From: Butyriboletus loyo
Lineage: Eukaryota > Basidiomycota > Agaricomycetes > Boletales > Boletaceae
Reading direction: 5' to 3'
DNA length: 21,524 bases
Assembly: GCA_038093515.1 (NCBI GenBank)
Contig: JBBPSI010000339.1
Location: 1-21,524 of the forward strand
Positions 1 to 9,022 of the stretch are shown here, piece after piece. The position numbers were made by a program, and so were the translations under genes. Under the pieces are notes generated by a model that was given only the letters and a program-made list of their open reading frames with translations, was not told where the DNA came from and ran no database searches. Within the stretch, counting starts at the first letter, position 1. Every line of letters starts with the position of its first letter.

Positions 1-2
1 CG

Positions 3-602
3 GTCCTATCAGGACCTCTCTACGTCAGAGACATCAGGCTCAAGCAAGGTCTGCTCCTATCTAGAAATACACTTACCTTTCTTCACATGTATACCATACC
101 GGAGGATTACGCACAAGTTCTCCTTCCATACAGACAAATTTCTCCTTCTACTTACGTTTCGCACTCTGACTTCACTGTAAAGTTCTCTAGTGGAAAAATA
201 AACAATCCACACTGGTTTCCCAACATACGGTTTGAGGAATTTGAAGCGATATGTGCTGCCTCGGCACCACCACTATCTGCTCTTCCTCAAGGGATCCCAG
301 AGAGTAACTTACACAGAGTCGAAACAGGAGAACATGTGATAGAAGGAAGTTATCTCTCGAATGTTGGTCATGGAGAAGAGTCTAACGACTTAGGAGGAGA
401 TTTTCACTATGATGAAAATGGATATCTGGTGCAAGAAACATCGGAACAAGGACCTTCGGAACCACCTAGGTTATATACACCAGTGGTTAATCCGATAGGT
501 CTTCCCTCACGTTCACCTTCTCCTATATCTAATCCTTCAATTCTAAACGCTGACAAAGTTTTCTCTTCTTTTGATCAGTTCATCTTTGGATTTTTGTTTT
601 AA
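3..602 (+). CDS. Open frame upstream of copia gag, 5' end outside window, function unknown
   Basis: The first ATG is at 87 (171 codons, weak context CAC before ATG), but the same frame is open to the left edge, so the protein may start further left. I do not recognise a domain. The N-terminal half is mixed polar and aromatic with the run HWFPNIRFEEFE. The middle is acidic (GEESNDLGGDFHYDENG), and the C-terminal third is Pro/Ser rich (PSRSPSPISNPS) and ends in hydrophobic FIFGFLF. The TAA at 600-602 is 9 nt before the gag ATG at 612, in the same frame. It could be an element-encoded leader ORF, a captured host fragment, or an N-terminal gag extension cut by a stop. An ORF in this place is not part of the usual copia plan. 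Confidence 0.5.
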   Translation, partial: VLSGPLYVRDIRLKQGLLLSRNTLTFLHMYTIPEDYAQVLLPYRQISPSTYVSHSDFTVKFSSGKINNPHWFPNIRFEEFEAICAASAPPLSALPQGIPESNLHRVETGEHVIEGSYLSNVGHGEESNDLGGDFHYDENGYLVQETSEQGPSEPPRLYTPVVNPIGLPSRSPSPISNPSILNADKVFSSFDQFIFGFLF

Positions 603-611
603 ACAATTATC

Positions 612-1841
612 ATGTCGCTCCCCACCGTATCAGAATTCAAGATTGACGCCCAAATGCAGCAGAGACTTCCTGTCCTGACTGGAGCAGACAACTATACAGC
701 CTGGTCTCGTCAAATGAGACATGCTCTCACCGTAATCGGTGTCTGGTCAATAGTGGATGGTACTTCAGAGTACTACAATCAGACTGCCGCTGACCAGCAA
801 AAGTGGATCTCGCTGGACAAGTGCTCTGTTGGCATGCTCGCCATCTACATCTCTCCAGAACTCCAACATGCAGTCAACTACAACTACACTCCATCTCTCT
901 ATGACGCTTCTGGTCAAGTAATTCCAGAATCAGTCAATATCTCTGTCTCCAAAACTCTATGGGACTTCCTGCATGACACCTACGCAACTATGGGCATTAC
1001 AGGACAATTTTTCCTGTTCTGCCAAGCCATGAACATTCGAGTTCATGAAGCTAATGCTGTTGCTGGTCTTATGTCTTTAACGGACGCTTTCCACAAAATG
1101 GAAGCAGCAGGATTAAGCCTTCCCAACAATTTCTGCTCCATGATCTTGCTCACCAAGTTACCGAAATCTTTCGAACCTCTGGTGTCCAACATCGTCCACA
1201 ACACAAACGTTCACCAATTTACACCAAACATTATCATTCCCATGATCACTCACGAGTTACAACTTTGTGCTGGCACTGGCCAGATCCCTTATCCCACCAC
1301 CTCTTGAACGAATACAGTTGCACCGGATACCCAGCTCAACCATACAAACACGGTTAGACGCAGACCTCCTCCACCTGCACAGACAAATTGGAACAATCAG
1401 GCTCGTCCTCAACAACCTTCTGGCGGACGTGGTCATCCTGGACAGAAGAGGCCATTCCAACCGCAGCAGCAAAGGCAGCAGCAAAACCATATGCCTGCGA
1501 TGCCTTATGGAGGACCTTCAGGATCCGGAGCAAACCAAAATGAGCGAACTAACAATCGCTCCAGTTTCAAGACACGTCGAGGAAAGGGAAAAGGGAAAGG
1601 ACGTGTGAATGAAGTGGAGATGGACATGGATGGATTTGCCAACATAGTAGAGTTGGGTGAAACACAACTAGGTGACCACACGCTTACAGATTTCCCGATG
1701 GAAACTGAATCTACCGTTGGTCAAGCTGGTTGGGGAGATGATGATCCGATGGGACCACCCCTCGCATCACCTTATTTCGAGGATGGAGATGCTGATGCAT
1801 CTTCTTCACACTCCTTTCGGAAACGCTGCGATTCCCTCTAA
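612..1841 (+). pseudogene. gag: Copia gag, interrupted by one TGA
   Basis: This encodes the particle-forming Gag protein. The start ATG at 612 has A at -3. The N-terminal part has the copia gag hallmark LTGADNYTAWSRQMRHAL (about residues 22-39), typical of the UBN2/retrotran_gag families. The frame is open to 1841 except for TGA at 1305-1307, which reads as CGA (Arg) with one C-to-T change at CpG. After it come a Pro/Gln-rich linker, a basic GKGKGKGR run (about 1582-1606) and an acidic C-terminus. There is no CCHC zinc knuckle; the basic run may do the nucleic-acid binding, which is inference. It ends at TAA 1839-1841, and pol continues in the +1 frame from about 1819. Confidence 0.8.
1812..1820 (+). 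promoter_or_regulatory. Candidate +1 ribosomal frameshift site between copia gag and pol
   Basis: In the gag frame the codons read TCC TTT CGG, 19 nt before the gag stop at 1839. Skipping the C at 1818 moves the ribosome to GGA AAC, the pol frame, which stays open to the solo LTR. TCC_TTT_CGN is an established +1 shift motif (influenza A virus PA-X; UUU_CGN in plant amalgaviruses). The frames overlap from 1609 to 1841, so a simple indel elsewhere is the alternative. The position near the overlap end, where the amino-acid quality moves from one frame to the other, favours this site. Confidence 0.5.
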
Positions 1842-3019
1842 ACCTTCAGGGTCTCGTGGTCAGCCGAAGAAGAAGGAACGCAAAGCAAAGGCAGTCCATC
1901 TTTCGACCTTTTTAGGGTCGATCGATGAGAAGGATGAAGAATCCTTTTATGAAAACACTGCTTGTCATGCTGATGGCACTTGGAAGCATGGTCTTGACTC
2001 CCGTGACATTAATGTCTGGGACACTACATACCAGCGAGATGCTGAGGACTATGATGCTGTATATGATTACAATGATGAATTTGATCTTGGTGATCTGTAT
2101 ATTGCGGGAGCTTACACATCCGGAGATGTCCCTTCAAAGAAGGATCTTCTTTCCAACGCCTGGATGATTGACAGCAGTTGCACAGACCATGTCACACCAC
2201 ACGTTGAAGACTTCATGGATCTCAATGATACTGAGAGAATTGCGATCACAGCAAATGGCGCAACCATGAAGATGTTTGGACCTGGTACTGTGTTGTTATC
2301 ACAGCAACTAGGGAAGGATAAGCCCATTCCTTTGGAGCTTACAGGAGTTTGGTATGCGCCTCAAGCAGCCCATAGACTCTTATCGGTCACCGCTCTAACC
2401 AAGGAAGGTTATCGATGCGAAATAACCGATCAAACCAAGATTTGGAACCCTCAAGGACGTTTGGTAGTGCAGGCTTCTGCCTTGCTTCCGAACAATCCCC
2501 TCCACTGGTTTCAGGCAAAAATGCTAACTCCAGATGTCGGGATCCACTCCTTGCAGGACATTGGATCTTCTTCGTTATGGCACCACCGTTTTGGTCATCC
2601 ATCCAAGAACATGTTATGCCATGCTTACAAGAACGTTATGGGTATGCTGTTATTACCTGAACCTTCTGACGTCATTCCTTGTCGAGGCTGTGCCTTAGGC
2701 AAGATGCATGAACATCCCTATGCGCCTTCATCCAAACGCGCATCTCGGGTCCTTGGGCTAGTGCATTCCGACTTGGTCGAATTCCCCACACACTCTCGGA
2801 CTCAGAAGCGCTACATTTTAACTTTTATTGATGACTATTCTGCTTTTGCAGTCGTGCGGTTTTTGCGCCTTAAATCTGAGGCTGCTGAAGCTTTCAAGGA
2901 AGTGGTCGTCTGGGCTGAACGACAGACCCAGTCTTCGCTTCTTGCTGTCCGTTCGGATCGTGGGGGGGAATACATGTCTAAAGACATTCAGACGTTCCTC
3001 TCGTCCAGGGGCATTGAGC

Positions 3020-3024
3020 ATCAG
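3020..3024. repeat. Target-site duplication, left copy (ATCAG)
   Basis: ATCAG at 3020-3024 is repeated exactly at 3525-3529 on the other side of the solo LTR. Five bp is the usual integrase footprint of LTR elements. The perfect match points to a fairly recent insertion relative to the host copia copy. Confidence 0.9.
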
Positions 3025-3524
3025 TGTTACGAGACAATGATGTTATCAAGTCACATGGGGTTCCACTACTGTTGCAGCTATACACAATAACTGGTGAGGT
3101 ATAATGAGGATAGCTCAGGCCTTAATCTCTCAACTGTTGCCAGCGAATAAGACAAGTGGTTAAAGCTAGGGAATCCTAGCCGCAACCACAAGCCCCTTTT
3201 ATATTACAAGGGTGTGCGCACAGACCAAGCAGTGCGTGAGACTAGTTACTATACAAGTATATATGAAGTGAGTCACGGGTTGACGTTGATGAGAGAAATA
3301 GAAGTCGACGGTGATCAAAAAGAAGAGAAGCAAACAGAGATTAAATACATGAGGCGTGACGTCATAGAGTCTGGGCCAGTCTGGACCATAACGTCATATG
3401 CTTAGTCAGCCTATGGTCACATGTATGATCCCACGATCACATGCACTAAGTCACGTGATCTTTGAAAGAGAAATATGACGAAGTCTGAACGCAAAAGATA
3501 GTTATAAGAGATACGATTATAACA
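3025..3524. mobile_element. Solo LTR (500 bp) in the copia integrase, perfect 5-bp target duplication
   Basis: Starts TGTTACGAG and ends ATTATAACA (TG...CA with TGTTA/TAACA inverted ends). It is flanked by ATCAG at 3020-3024 and 3525-3529. Removing the LTR and one ATCAG rejoins the integrase in one frame. No internal element remains, so this is an LTR-LTR recombination product. It contains a CRE palindrome TGACGTCA (3357-3364) and CACGTG. A 461-bp relative is at 7174-7634. Orientation is not determined. Confidence 0.92.
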
Positions 3525-6452
3525 ATCAGCTCTCTGTACCTCACACCCCTCAACAGAATGGACATGCAGAGTGATTTAATAGGACCATCCTCGAAAAAGA
3601 AGAAGCTATGCGCCATACTGCCTGTCTACCAAATGTCTTCTGGCAGGACGCAACCGAAACCTCACTTCACATCTACAATCACCAACCAATGTGTCGTCAT
3701 AACTGGAAAACCCCCATCGAAATGTTCTCTGGAGAGAAACCAGATATATCATATTTCCAGGTATTTGGATGTCATGCATATGTTTTTATAAAGAAGGAAC
3801 TCAGGGAAAACAAGTTGTCTCCAAGATCGGAACAAGCTACCTTCATCGGATATGAATCTGGCACCAAAGGCTATCACTTTTGGTCTCCAACCCGAAGACG
3901 AGTTCTAGTAGAGTCTGTTGCGACTTTTGACGAAGAAAACTTCCCACATTGTTCCAAAGAACAGAACGACAGACAAGCCACAATTCCGCCTCCTATTCTT
4001 CCAACAGATGCCGACAAACATGGAGATGAAGAAGATAGTACATATGACGCCCCACCTTCAAATCAACAAAGAGCTGACGAGCCACCTCCATTAGGAGTAC
4101 GATTTGATGGGACTGGTATAATACACGAAGGCCTACCACCTATTTCCCCCATTTTAAATCCTGACGACATGCAACAACCGTCTCCTCAACCATCTGTCAC
4201 ACCTTCACCATGGGTTATTCCTGATAATCCACCGTCACCATTAATCCTCGACCCTCCATCTCCTGATTCTGTTCATGAAGAACAACCACCGTTATTCTCA
4301 CCTCCACATCCTGGAGTTAAAAGAGAAATGCCAGATACTGGACATAGATTGTCCATAACGGATCGACACCAACATAAATGTCAAATGATACCTCTGTTGG
4401 AAACATTTGAAGATCCTGGTCGGATTCGTCCTTCCACTTTCTTACCTCCAACAAGAGTATATCCTGAACGAATCACTGAATTTCGAAATCGTCCTCATCA
4501 ACATCATCCGACTCGAGATATTCGTGCTCGAGGTCACCAACGTGACTTATATGATGAGTTCGATCAGGATTTACGATCTCAAGGTGCTCCAATCCCAACA
4601 ATCAATGATCCAGATTTCTTGCAGACTGGTCAGGACTTTAATCCTCGTCCTACTCGCATCCGTGTTCCACGGATTGTCCCAGATAATGCTTATGGGAATC
4701 GACCTCCGATCGAGATAGAACAAGAGATACATCGAGGACTGGATCCTATTCAGGAGGAGTTAATTCCTACTCCACAACCGGTTAATCAACCGAGACCCAT
4801 GAATGAAGAAGATGACTTAGGACAGATGTACAGCGCTAAGTGGATTAAATCTCTTCTAGCTGCTGCTACTGTCGATGGTATCCCACAGTCTCACAAGGCA
4901 GTAATGAGATTACCTCCTGCTGAGAGATCCTTATGGCTAACTGCCATGGGAGAGGAATACAAGTCGTTTCAACAACAACGAGTATGGGATCTGGTAGATC
5001 TTCCCAAGGGACGTCAAGTCATTAAAGGGAAATGGATAAGTGTATGAAAAAGCGATGGACAATAAAAGTCTCGCTGGGTAGCAAAAGGCTTTACCCAAAT
5101 CTTCGGAATTGATTATGAGGAAACCTTCTCAGCAGTTACCAGGTTTGAAACTGTTAGAATTCTCTTAGCTCTAGCTGCCTTAGAAGATTGGGAAATCGAG
5201 GCTCTAGACGTCAAAACTGCATTTCTCTTTGGAGATCTTGACGAAGAAATCTATATGGAACAACCTGAGGGTTTCACTCAAAAAGGCTCAGAAAGTAAAG
5301 TCTGTTGCCTATGGAAAGCTATCTATGGCCTCAAGCAAGCGGCCCTTCAATGGAACAAAGCCTTGCATTTATCACTTATCAAACAAGGTTTCAAGCGTAC
5401 CTTGTCTGACCCGGGAACATATATAAAATTCATCGGGAAAGTCATCATTATTTTAGTTATATATGTTGATGATGCTCTTTTTATGGGTAGTGATAAAACA
5501 CAAGTCCTCGCTCACAAGAAGCACTTTATGAAGACTTGGGAGAGTCGAGACCTTGGAGAAGCGAAAGAGTATTTAGGCATGCGGATTACCAGGGATCGAA
5601 GAAATCGTACCCTGAGGCTGGATCAGTGCGATTACGCACAGAAGGTCATTAAACGATTCAAGCTAGAAAATGCAAAACCCGCACGCACACCTCTTCCTTC
5701 TGGCTATAATCCTTCACCATCAACCACCGAAGCATCGCCATCTTTGCGTTCTCAATATCAATCTGTCATCGGATCCCTACTATTCATCATGCTTGGATCT
5801 AGACCCGATATCGCTCATGCTGTCATCAAGATGTCGCAATTCTCTTCCAATCCATCGGAAGAACATTTGCAAAGAGTGCTCTATATAGTCCGCTATCTGG
5901 TTGGAACTCCAGACCTTTGCATAATGTATTCCGGACACAGCCAGTCTGGTCCGAGAGCCAATTCTGGCTTTATTGCATACAGCAACACTGACTGGGCAGG
6001 CGATATTGAGACCTGTTGTTCAACGACTGGTTATTGTATATTTCTAGCATCTGGCATAGTATCATGGTTATCCAGACGACAATGCAAGATTGCTCACTCT
6101 TCAACCGAAGCAGAGTATATGGGCATGACCGAGACTGCTAAACAGCTCTCTTGGGTGGCTCCTTGTTCTTCGAGATGGGATACAGACTTGGTCCTTTACC
6201 CCTTCTAGTTGATAATCAGGGAGCTATATTTCTGGCTTCTAATCCTGCCGTTGAAGGACGCAGCAAACATATTGCAATTCTGTTTCACTACATTCGGGAA
6301 TGCATCGAGGATAAAGAGATTACTCTCTTTTATACTCCTACTCAACAACAAGCAGCAGATATCTTTACGAAGAATCTGACATGGCAGAGGTTTGAAGAAG
6401 TTCAGTCCATGCTCTCTCTTTCTCCTTTTGTCTCTATAAAAGAAGTAATGCT

Positions 6453-6466
6453 AAAGCGAGGAGGAG
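6453..6466 (+). other. Copia polypurine tract
   Basis: AAAGCGAGGAGGAG directly precedes TGTTG of the 3' LTR. It has the place and purine bias of the plus-strand primer for reverse transcription. One C (6457) interrupts the purine run. Confidence 0.65.
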
Positions 6467-6942
6467 TGTTGAAACGGTAGTGTTCTATTTGTGTATTTCA
6501 CTTACAACCACTACGTTTCTAGACGGGTCTATATGACATCATTGTCTAGACCTAGTCACGCTTATCACATTACAAACAGCTCTTATTATGCTATTGGACA
6601 ATATGCTTAGTCTTATCTCTTATCTCTATCATATCGTCATGTATTTCATACTATACCTTATAAAGGTACTATACAGAACATAAGTACAAACACTCATGTA
6701 CTGTATATAAGACAGCCCTTATGGCTTGTCGCTTTTCTTCAGATCTTTCAGTTCTATCATCACTACTGTGATATCTCTAAGTTGAGCCTTGCTCCTTATA
6801 CTCTGTTTGCGATACTCTCACTCTCGTATTATCAGTGAGTCTTTCCACTGATAGGTTTACCCTTGCATCCTTTGTTGCCCTCGGTGCGCCTGCTCAGACT
6901 TTACCAATTCCGAAAAAGGGAGCGTCTGAGAATGAATTTTAC
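6467..6942 (+). repeat. Copia 3' LTR (right end approximate)
   Basis: Begins TGTTGAAACGG right after the polypurine tract. It contains a TATATAAG box near 6704 followed by pyrimidine-rich sequence with TATA-to-start spacing suited to the R region. It includes no gene beyond the last codons of pol. The end is set at a CA at 6941-6942 because no clear CAACA end is visible, and the true end could lie some tens of bases to the left. The 5' LTR needed to fix it is outside the window. Confidence 0.55.
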
Positions 6943-7173
6943 AGGTGCTACTGCTGAGACACAAGTACTGCTCTTCCAAGGAGCTCCCCTAAAGGTGCGG
7001 GGGTGAAACGAAATTGAAAACTGGTGAACACCCAGTAATGATCCTTAACCCTGGATTCCGGGTATGGTTTCCTAAGTGGAAAGACTGCTCCTTCAAGCGG
7101 AAGCCTACTGGTATGTGCGATGGAAACTATCCCTGCCCTGGGAACCGGGTGTGTATCAGAAGCTATAACCAAG
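6887..7173. other. Hairpin-rich segment without a recognised gene
   Basis: Consecutive short perfect stems: 6893-6899/6924-6930 (7 bp), 6970-6973/6981-6984, 6986-6989/6999-7002, 7021-7024/7032-7035, 7048-7051/7060-7063, 7068-7072/7078-7082 and 7091-7094/7100-7103. It starts inside the presumed copia LTR end and runs to the next solo LTR. The longest open frame is 74 codons on the minus strand (6948-7172) and matches nothing I know. It may be a structured RNA, untranslated element leader, or chance; I cannot tell which. Confidence 0.35.
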
Positions 7174-7634
7174 TGTTATGACAACGAAGTTATCAAGGCA
7201 CACGGGGTTCCGCAACTGTTGCAGTACTACACAAGTACTGGCGATGGTAATGAGGAATAGCTTAGACCTTAATCTCTCAACTGTTGCCAGCGAATAGACA
7301 AGTGGTTAAAGCTAGGGAATCCTAGCCGCAACCACAAGCCCTTTTATATTACAGGGGAATGCGCACAGACCATGCAGTGCGTGAGACTAGTTACTATACA
7401 TGTACATATGAAGAAGTCACGAGTCGACGATGATGGGAAATAGAAGTCGACGGTGATCAAAAAGAAGAGAAGCAAACGGAGATTAAATACATGAGGCATG
7501 ACATCATATGCTTAGTCAGCCTGTGGTCACATGTATAATCCCACAATCACGTGCGCCAGGTCACGTGACCTTTGAAAGAGAAATATGACGAAGTCCAAAC
7601 ACAAAAGATAGTTATAAGAGATACGATTATAACA
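7174..7634. mobile_element. Second solo LTR of the 500-bp family (461 bp), no target duplication
   Basis: Aligns from TGTTATGAC to ATTATAACA with the copy at 3025-3524, sharing long blocks such as CTCAACTGTTGCCAGCGAAT. It lacks 32 bp lying between the repeats ACGTCATA (3359, 3391) of the first copy. The flanks CCAAG (left) and CAGAA (right) do not match, so either recombination joined two different insertions or a flank was deleted. Its right end supplies the last codons and stop of the minus-strand frame next to it. Confidence 0.88.
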
Positions 7635-8850
7635 CAGAACGCTGTGCCATTGTGGGTGGCTGTTTCCTGGGGCAGGACTGGGAGCGCATTCGCATGTGCT
7701 TTGTAGGGCGATGGCTGTCAGGCAATGGCAACACCTCCCTCCCTGTGTGCTGAGTATCCTTGGAGGCTGCTGCAGGTGGTGGTGGTGGTGGTGGTGGTGG
7801 TGTGCTGGCCTCTGATCTTCCCCCCACTTGCAGACACCTCTTCTTGCGAGCCCTGCATGTCTCGCATGTGCACTGGGCCTTTGGGATGCATATAACCTGA
7901 GCACTCACGCACATTGAGCATGTGTTGGCGGGCTGCTTGGGCATCAGGAATGCTGCCTTTACAACGCATGGGCGCCTGGCGCGTGATGCAGGGGCAGGGT
8001 GTGGGTGGGGTGGGGGTGATGCTGGGGGCGCGGGTGATGCTGGGGGGGAGCTCGCGTTAATGGAGGGTGAAGTGGTGGGGGGCGGTACATCCGTGGTGGT
8101 AAAGGTGCTGGGAGTGGGTGATGAGGCGGCTGTCGGTGTGTTGTCATTGCCAAAGCCCCCTTCATCTTCAACATCTGGAGGGGAGAGGTGAATGAGTGGG
8201 CGGCGGATGAAGCTCCGCCTGGCAGTTCGCCTGCGCTCCTCCTCCTAGGGCATTGATGGAGCCCTCCGCTTTCCCTTCGCTATCTCTCTTCGCCGCTTCC
8301 TTTCTTCTTCCTCCTCATCTTCCGCCTGACATTCCTCCCCCATCTCCTCCTGCTCTCACTCCTCCTCATCCCCCCCTGCTTCTTCCTCCAATGCCTCCCT
8401 CTTCATGTCGACTTGACATCCTTTGTGCAAGGAGGTACCGCTGATGTTTTCTGCCGCCGCTACCCTGCTCACCCTTTGTCTCCATGGATGGTCCTCCAGC
8501 TCATACTCCTCACAGTGGATGATGTGGGTCCAGTTGGGCCAATCCGAAGGCGTGCGCCCCCAGAACCTATTGACCGTGATCAGGAGAGCTGGGACATGGT
8601 CAGCTTGATCAACCACCTCCCTCACCAGCGCCTGGGGACTATTAGTTATGACATACAAGCTGTGATAACCATAGCCACGCACCATGCTCCCTTCGATCAG
8701 CTCCATCACCTTGCGCCAGTTATCCTCCGCTCCCACCATCACGTACTTGCCGATCATGGCAGAGATTTGTTTGTTTGCGGCTGTGAGGATCGCGTTTGCT
8801 GCCATGTTGTGTTTGAGCTGCTGTGGATGGTGCGGAATTGCATGGGTCAT
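7627..8850 (-). pseudogene. Broken cysteine-cluster protein gene, 3' end lost to a solo LTR
   Basis: One minus-strand frame runs from 8913 to 7627 with only two stops, TGA 8356-8358 and TAG 8245-8247. The first ATG is at 8850. The N-terminal part (to about 8400) is a globular-looking segment I do not recognise (IGKYVMVGAEDNWRKVMELI). Then come a Glu/Arg-rich stretch, a Pro/Ser/Thr-rich linker, and near the C-terminus a cysteine cluster with CSMC, VICIP, CTCETC and RKKRC (7820-7920). This resembles the C-X2-C...C-X2-C...K-X2-C clusters seen in many expanded basidiomycete families of unknown role. A nine-Pro run follows. The last residues and the TAA come from the LTR end. TGA 8356 would be CGA before CpG deamination. 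An intron spanning both stops is possible, but no clean GT...AG was seen. Confidence 0.5.
7775..7802. repeat. (GGT)9 microsatellite coding for poly-Pro on the minus strand
   Basis: Nine GGT units plus one base. On the minus strand, in the frame of the cysteine-cluster pseudogene, it reads as a run of proline codons flanked by Ser-Thr and Ala-Ala-Ala. Triplet repeats of this sort change length without shifting the frame. Confidence 0.9.
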
Positions 8851-8916
8851 TTGTGTTGGTTGGAGCGAAGGGCTGAAAGGTGGAAAGACAGAGTTCCCAT
8901 GCACCTGTTGTTTTCA

Positions 8917-9022
8917 TACGCTTTAAGCACAATCTCATTATAATACGTTGTGGGATGCGCTGCTGCTTACATAAACCCACTGCGCTATTTCTTTACTAAC
9001 ATTCACCTGAACACCATTCACA
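8917..9022. promoter_or_regulatory. Possible divergent promoter between two broken host genes
   Basis: This short spacer separates the minus-strand cysteine-cluster frame from the plus-strand repeat protein. It holds ATTATAATA at about 8938-8946, some 80 nt before the ATG at 9023, a plausible TATA-like site. There is nothing stronger than position and base composition. Confidence 0.25.

Larger units (their letters stand above)
1819..6480 (+). pseudogene. pol: Copia pol (protease, integrase, RT, RNase H), split and decayed
   Basis: Domains in order: protease (WMIDSSCTDHVTP near 2160; the expected catalytic D-S-G is D-S-S); GAG_pre-integrase (LWHHRFGHPS, 2575-2605); integrase core with D in HSDLVE and D in RSDRGGEY, then the third acidic residue in PQQNGHAE at 3551-3571. 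A 500-bp solo LTR plus its 5-bp duplication lies between the second D and the E. TGA at 3572 follows the E directly. Next come a Pro-rich linker, RT with YVDD (about 5464-5475), and RNase H (TDWAGD, SSTEAEYM, LLVDNQGAI). TGA 5045 and TAA 5063 precede the RT. A one-base loss near 6153 shifts the frame inside RNase H. The stop at 6478 lies just inside the 3' LTR. Cannot be functional. Confidence 0.88.
1..6942 (+). mobile_element. Decayed Ty1/copia LTR retrotransposon, 5' end outside the window
   Basis: The coding order protease, integrase, reverse transcriptase, RNase H is diagnostic of Ty1/copia rather than Ty3/gypsy. A purine tract at 6453-6466 is followed directly by TGTTG, the start of the 3' LTR. 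No 5' LTR is visible before gag, so the element extends left of the window or has lost it. It carries three in-frame TGA codons (1305, 3572, 5045), one TAA (5063), one frameshift near 6153, and a 500-bp solo LTR inside the integrase. The right end is uncertain. I place it at a CA dinucleotide at 6942, but an earlier end, for example near 6873, is possible. Confidence 0.85.

Noticed and set aside
6467..6490. Copia LTR and gypsy C LTR as one family
   Set aside because: Both begin TGTT and share ACGGTAGTG near the start, but the similarity ends within about 20 bp. Probably chance or convergent terminal sequence.
7174..7634. Second 500-family LTR as the 3' or 5' LTR of a full element
   Set aside because: No purine tract precedes it and no primer-site-like sequence follows it. 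The neighbours are a hairpin segment and a host pseudogene.
8245..8358. An intron removing both stops of the cysteine-cluster frame
   Set aside because: No good GT donor and AG acceptor pair was found around the stops on the minus strand, and the sequence between them continues in the same frame with a coding-like Glu/Arg bias.
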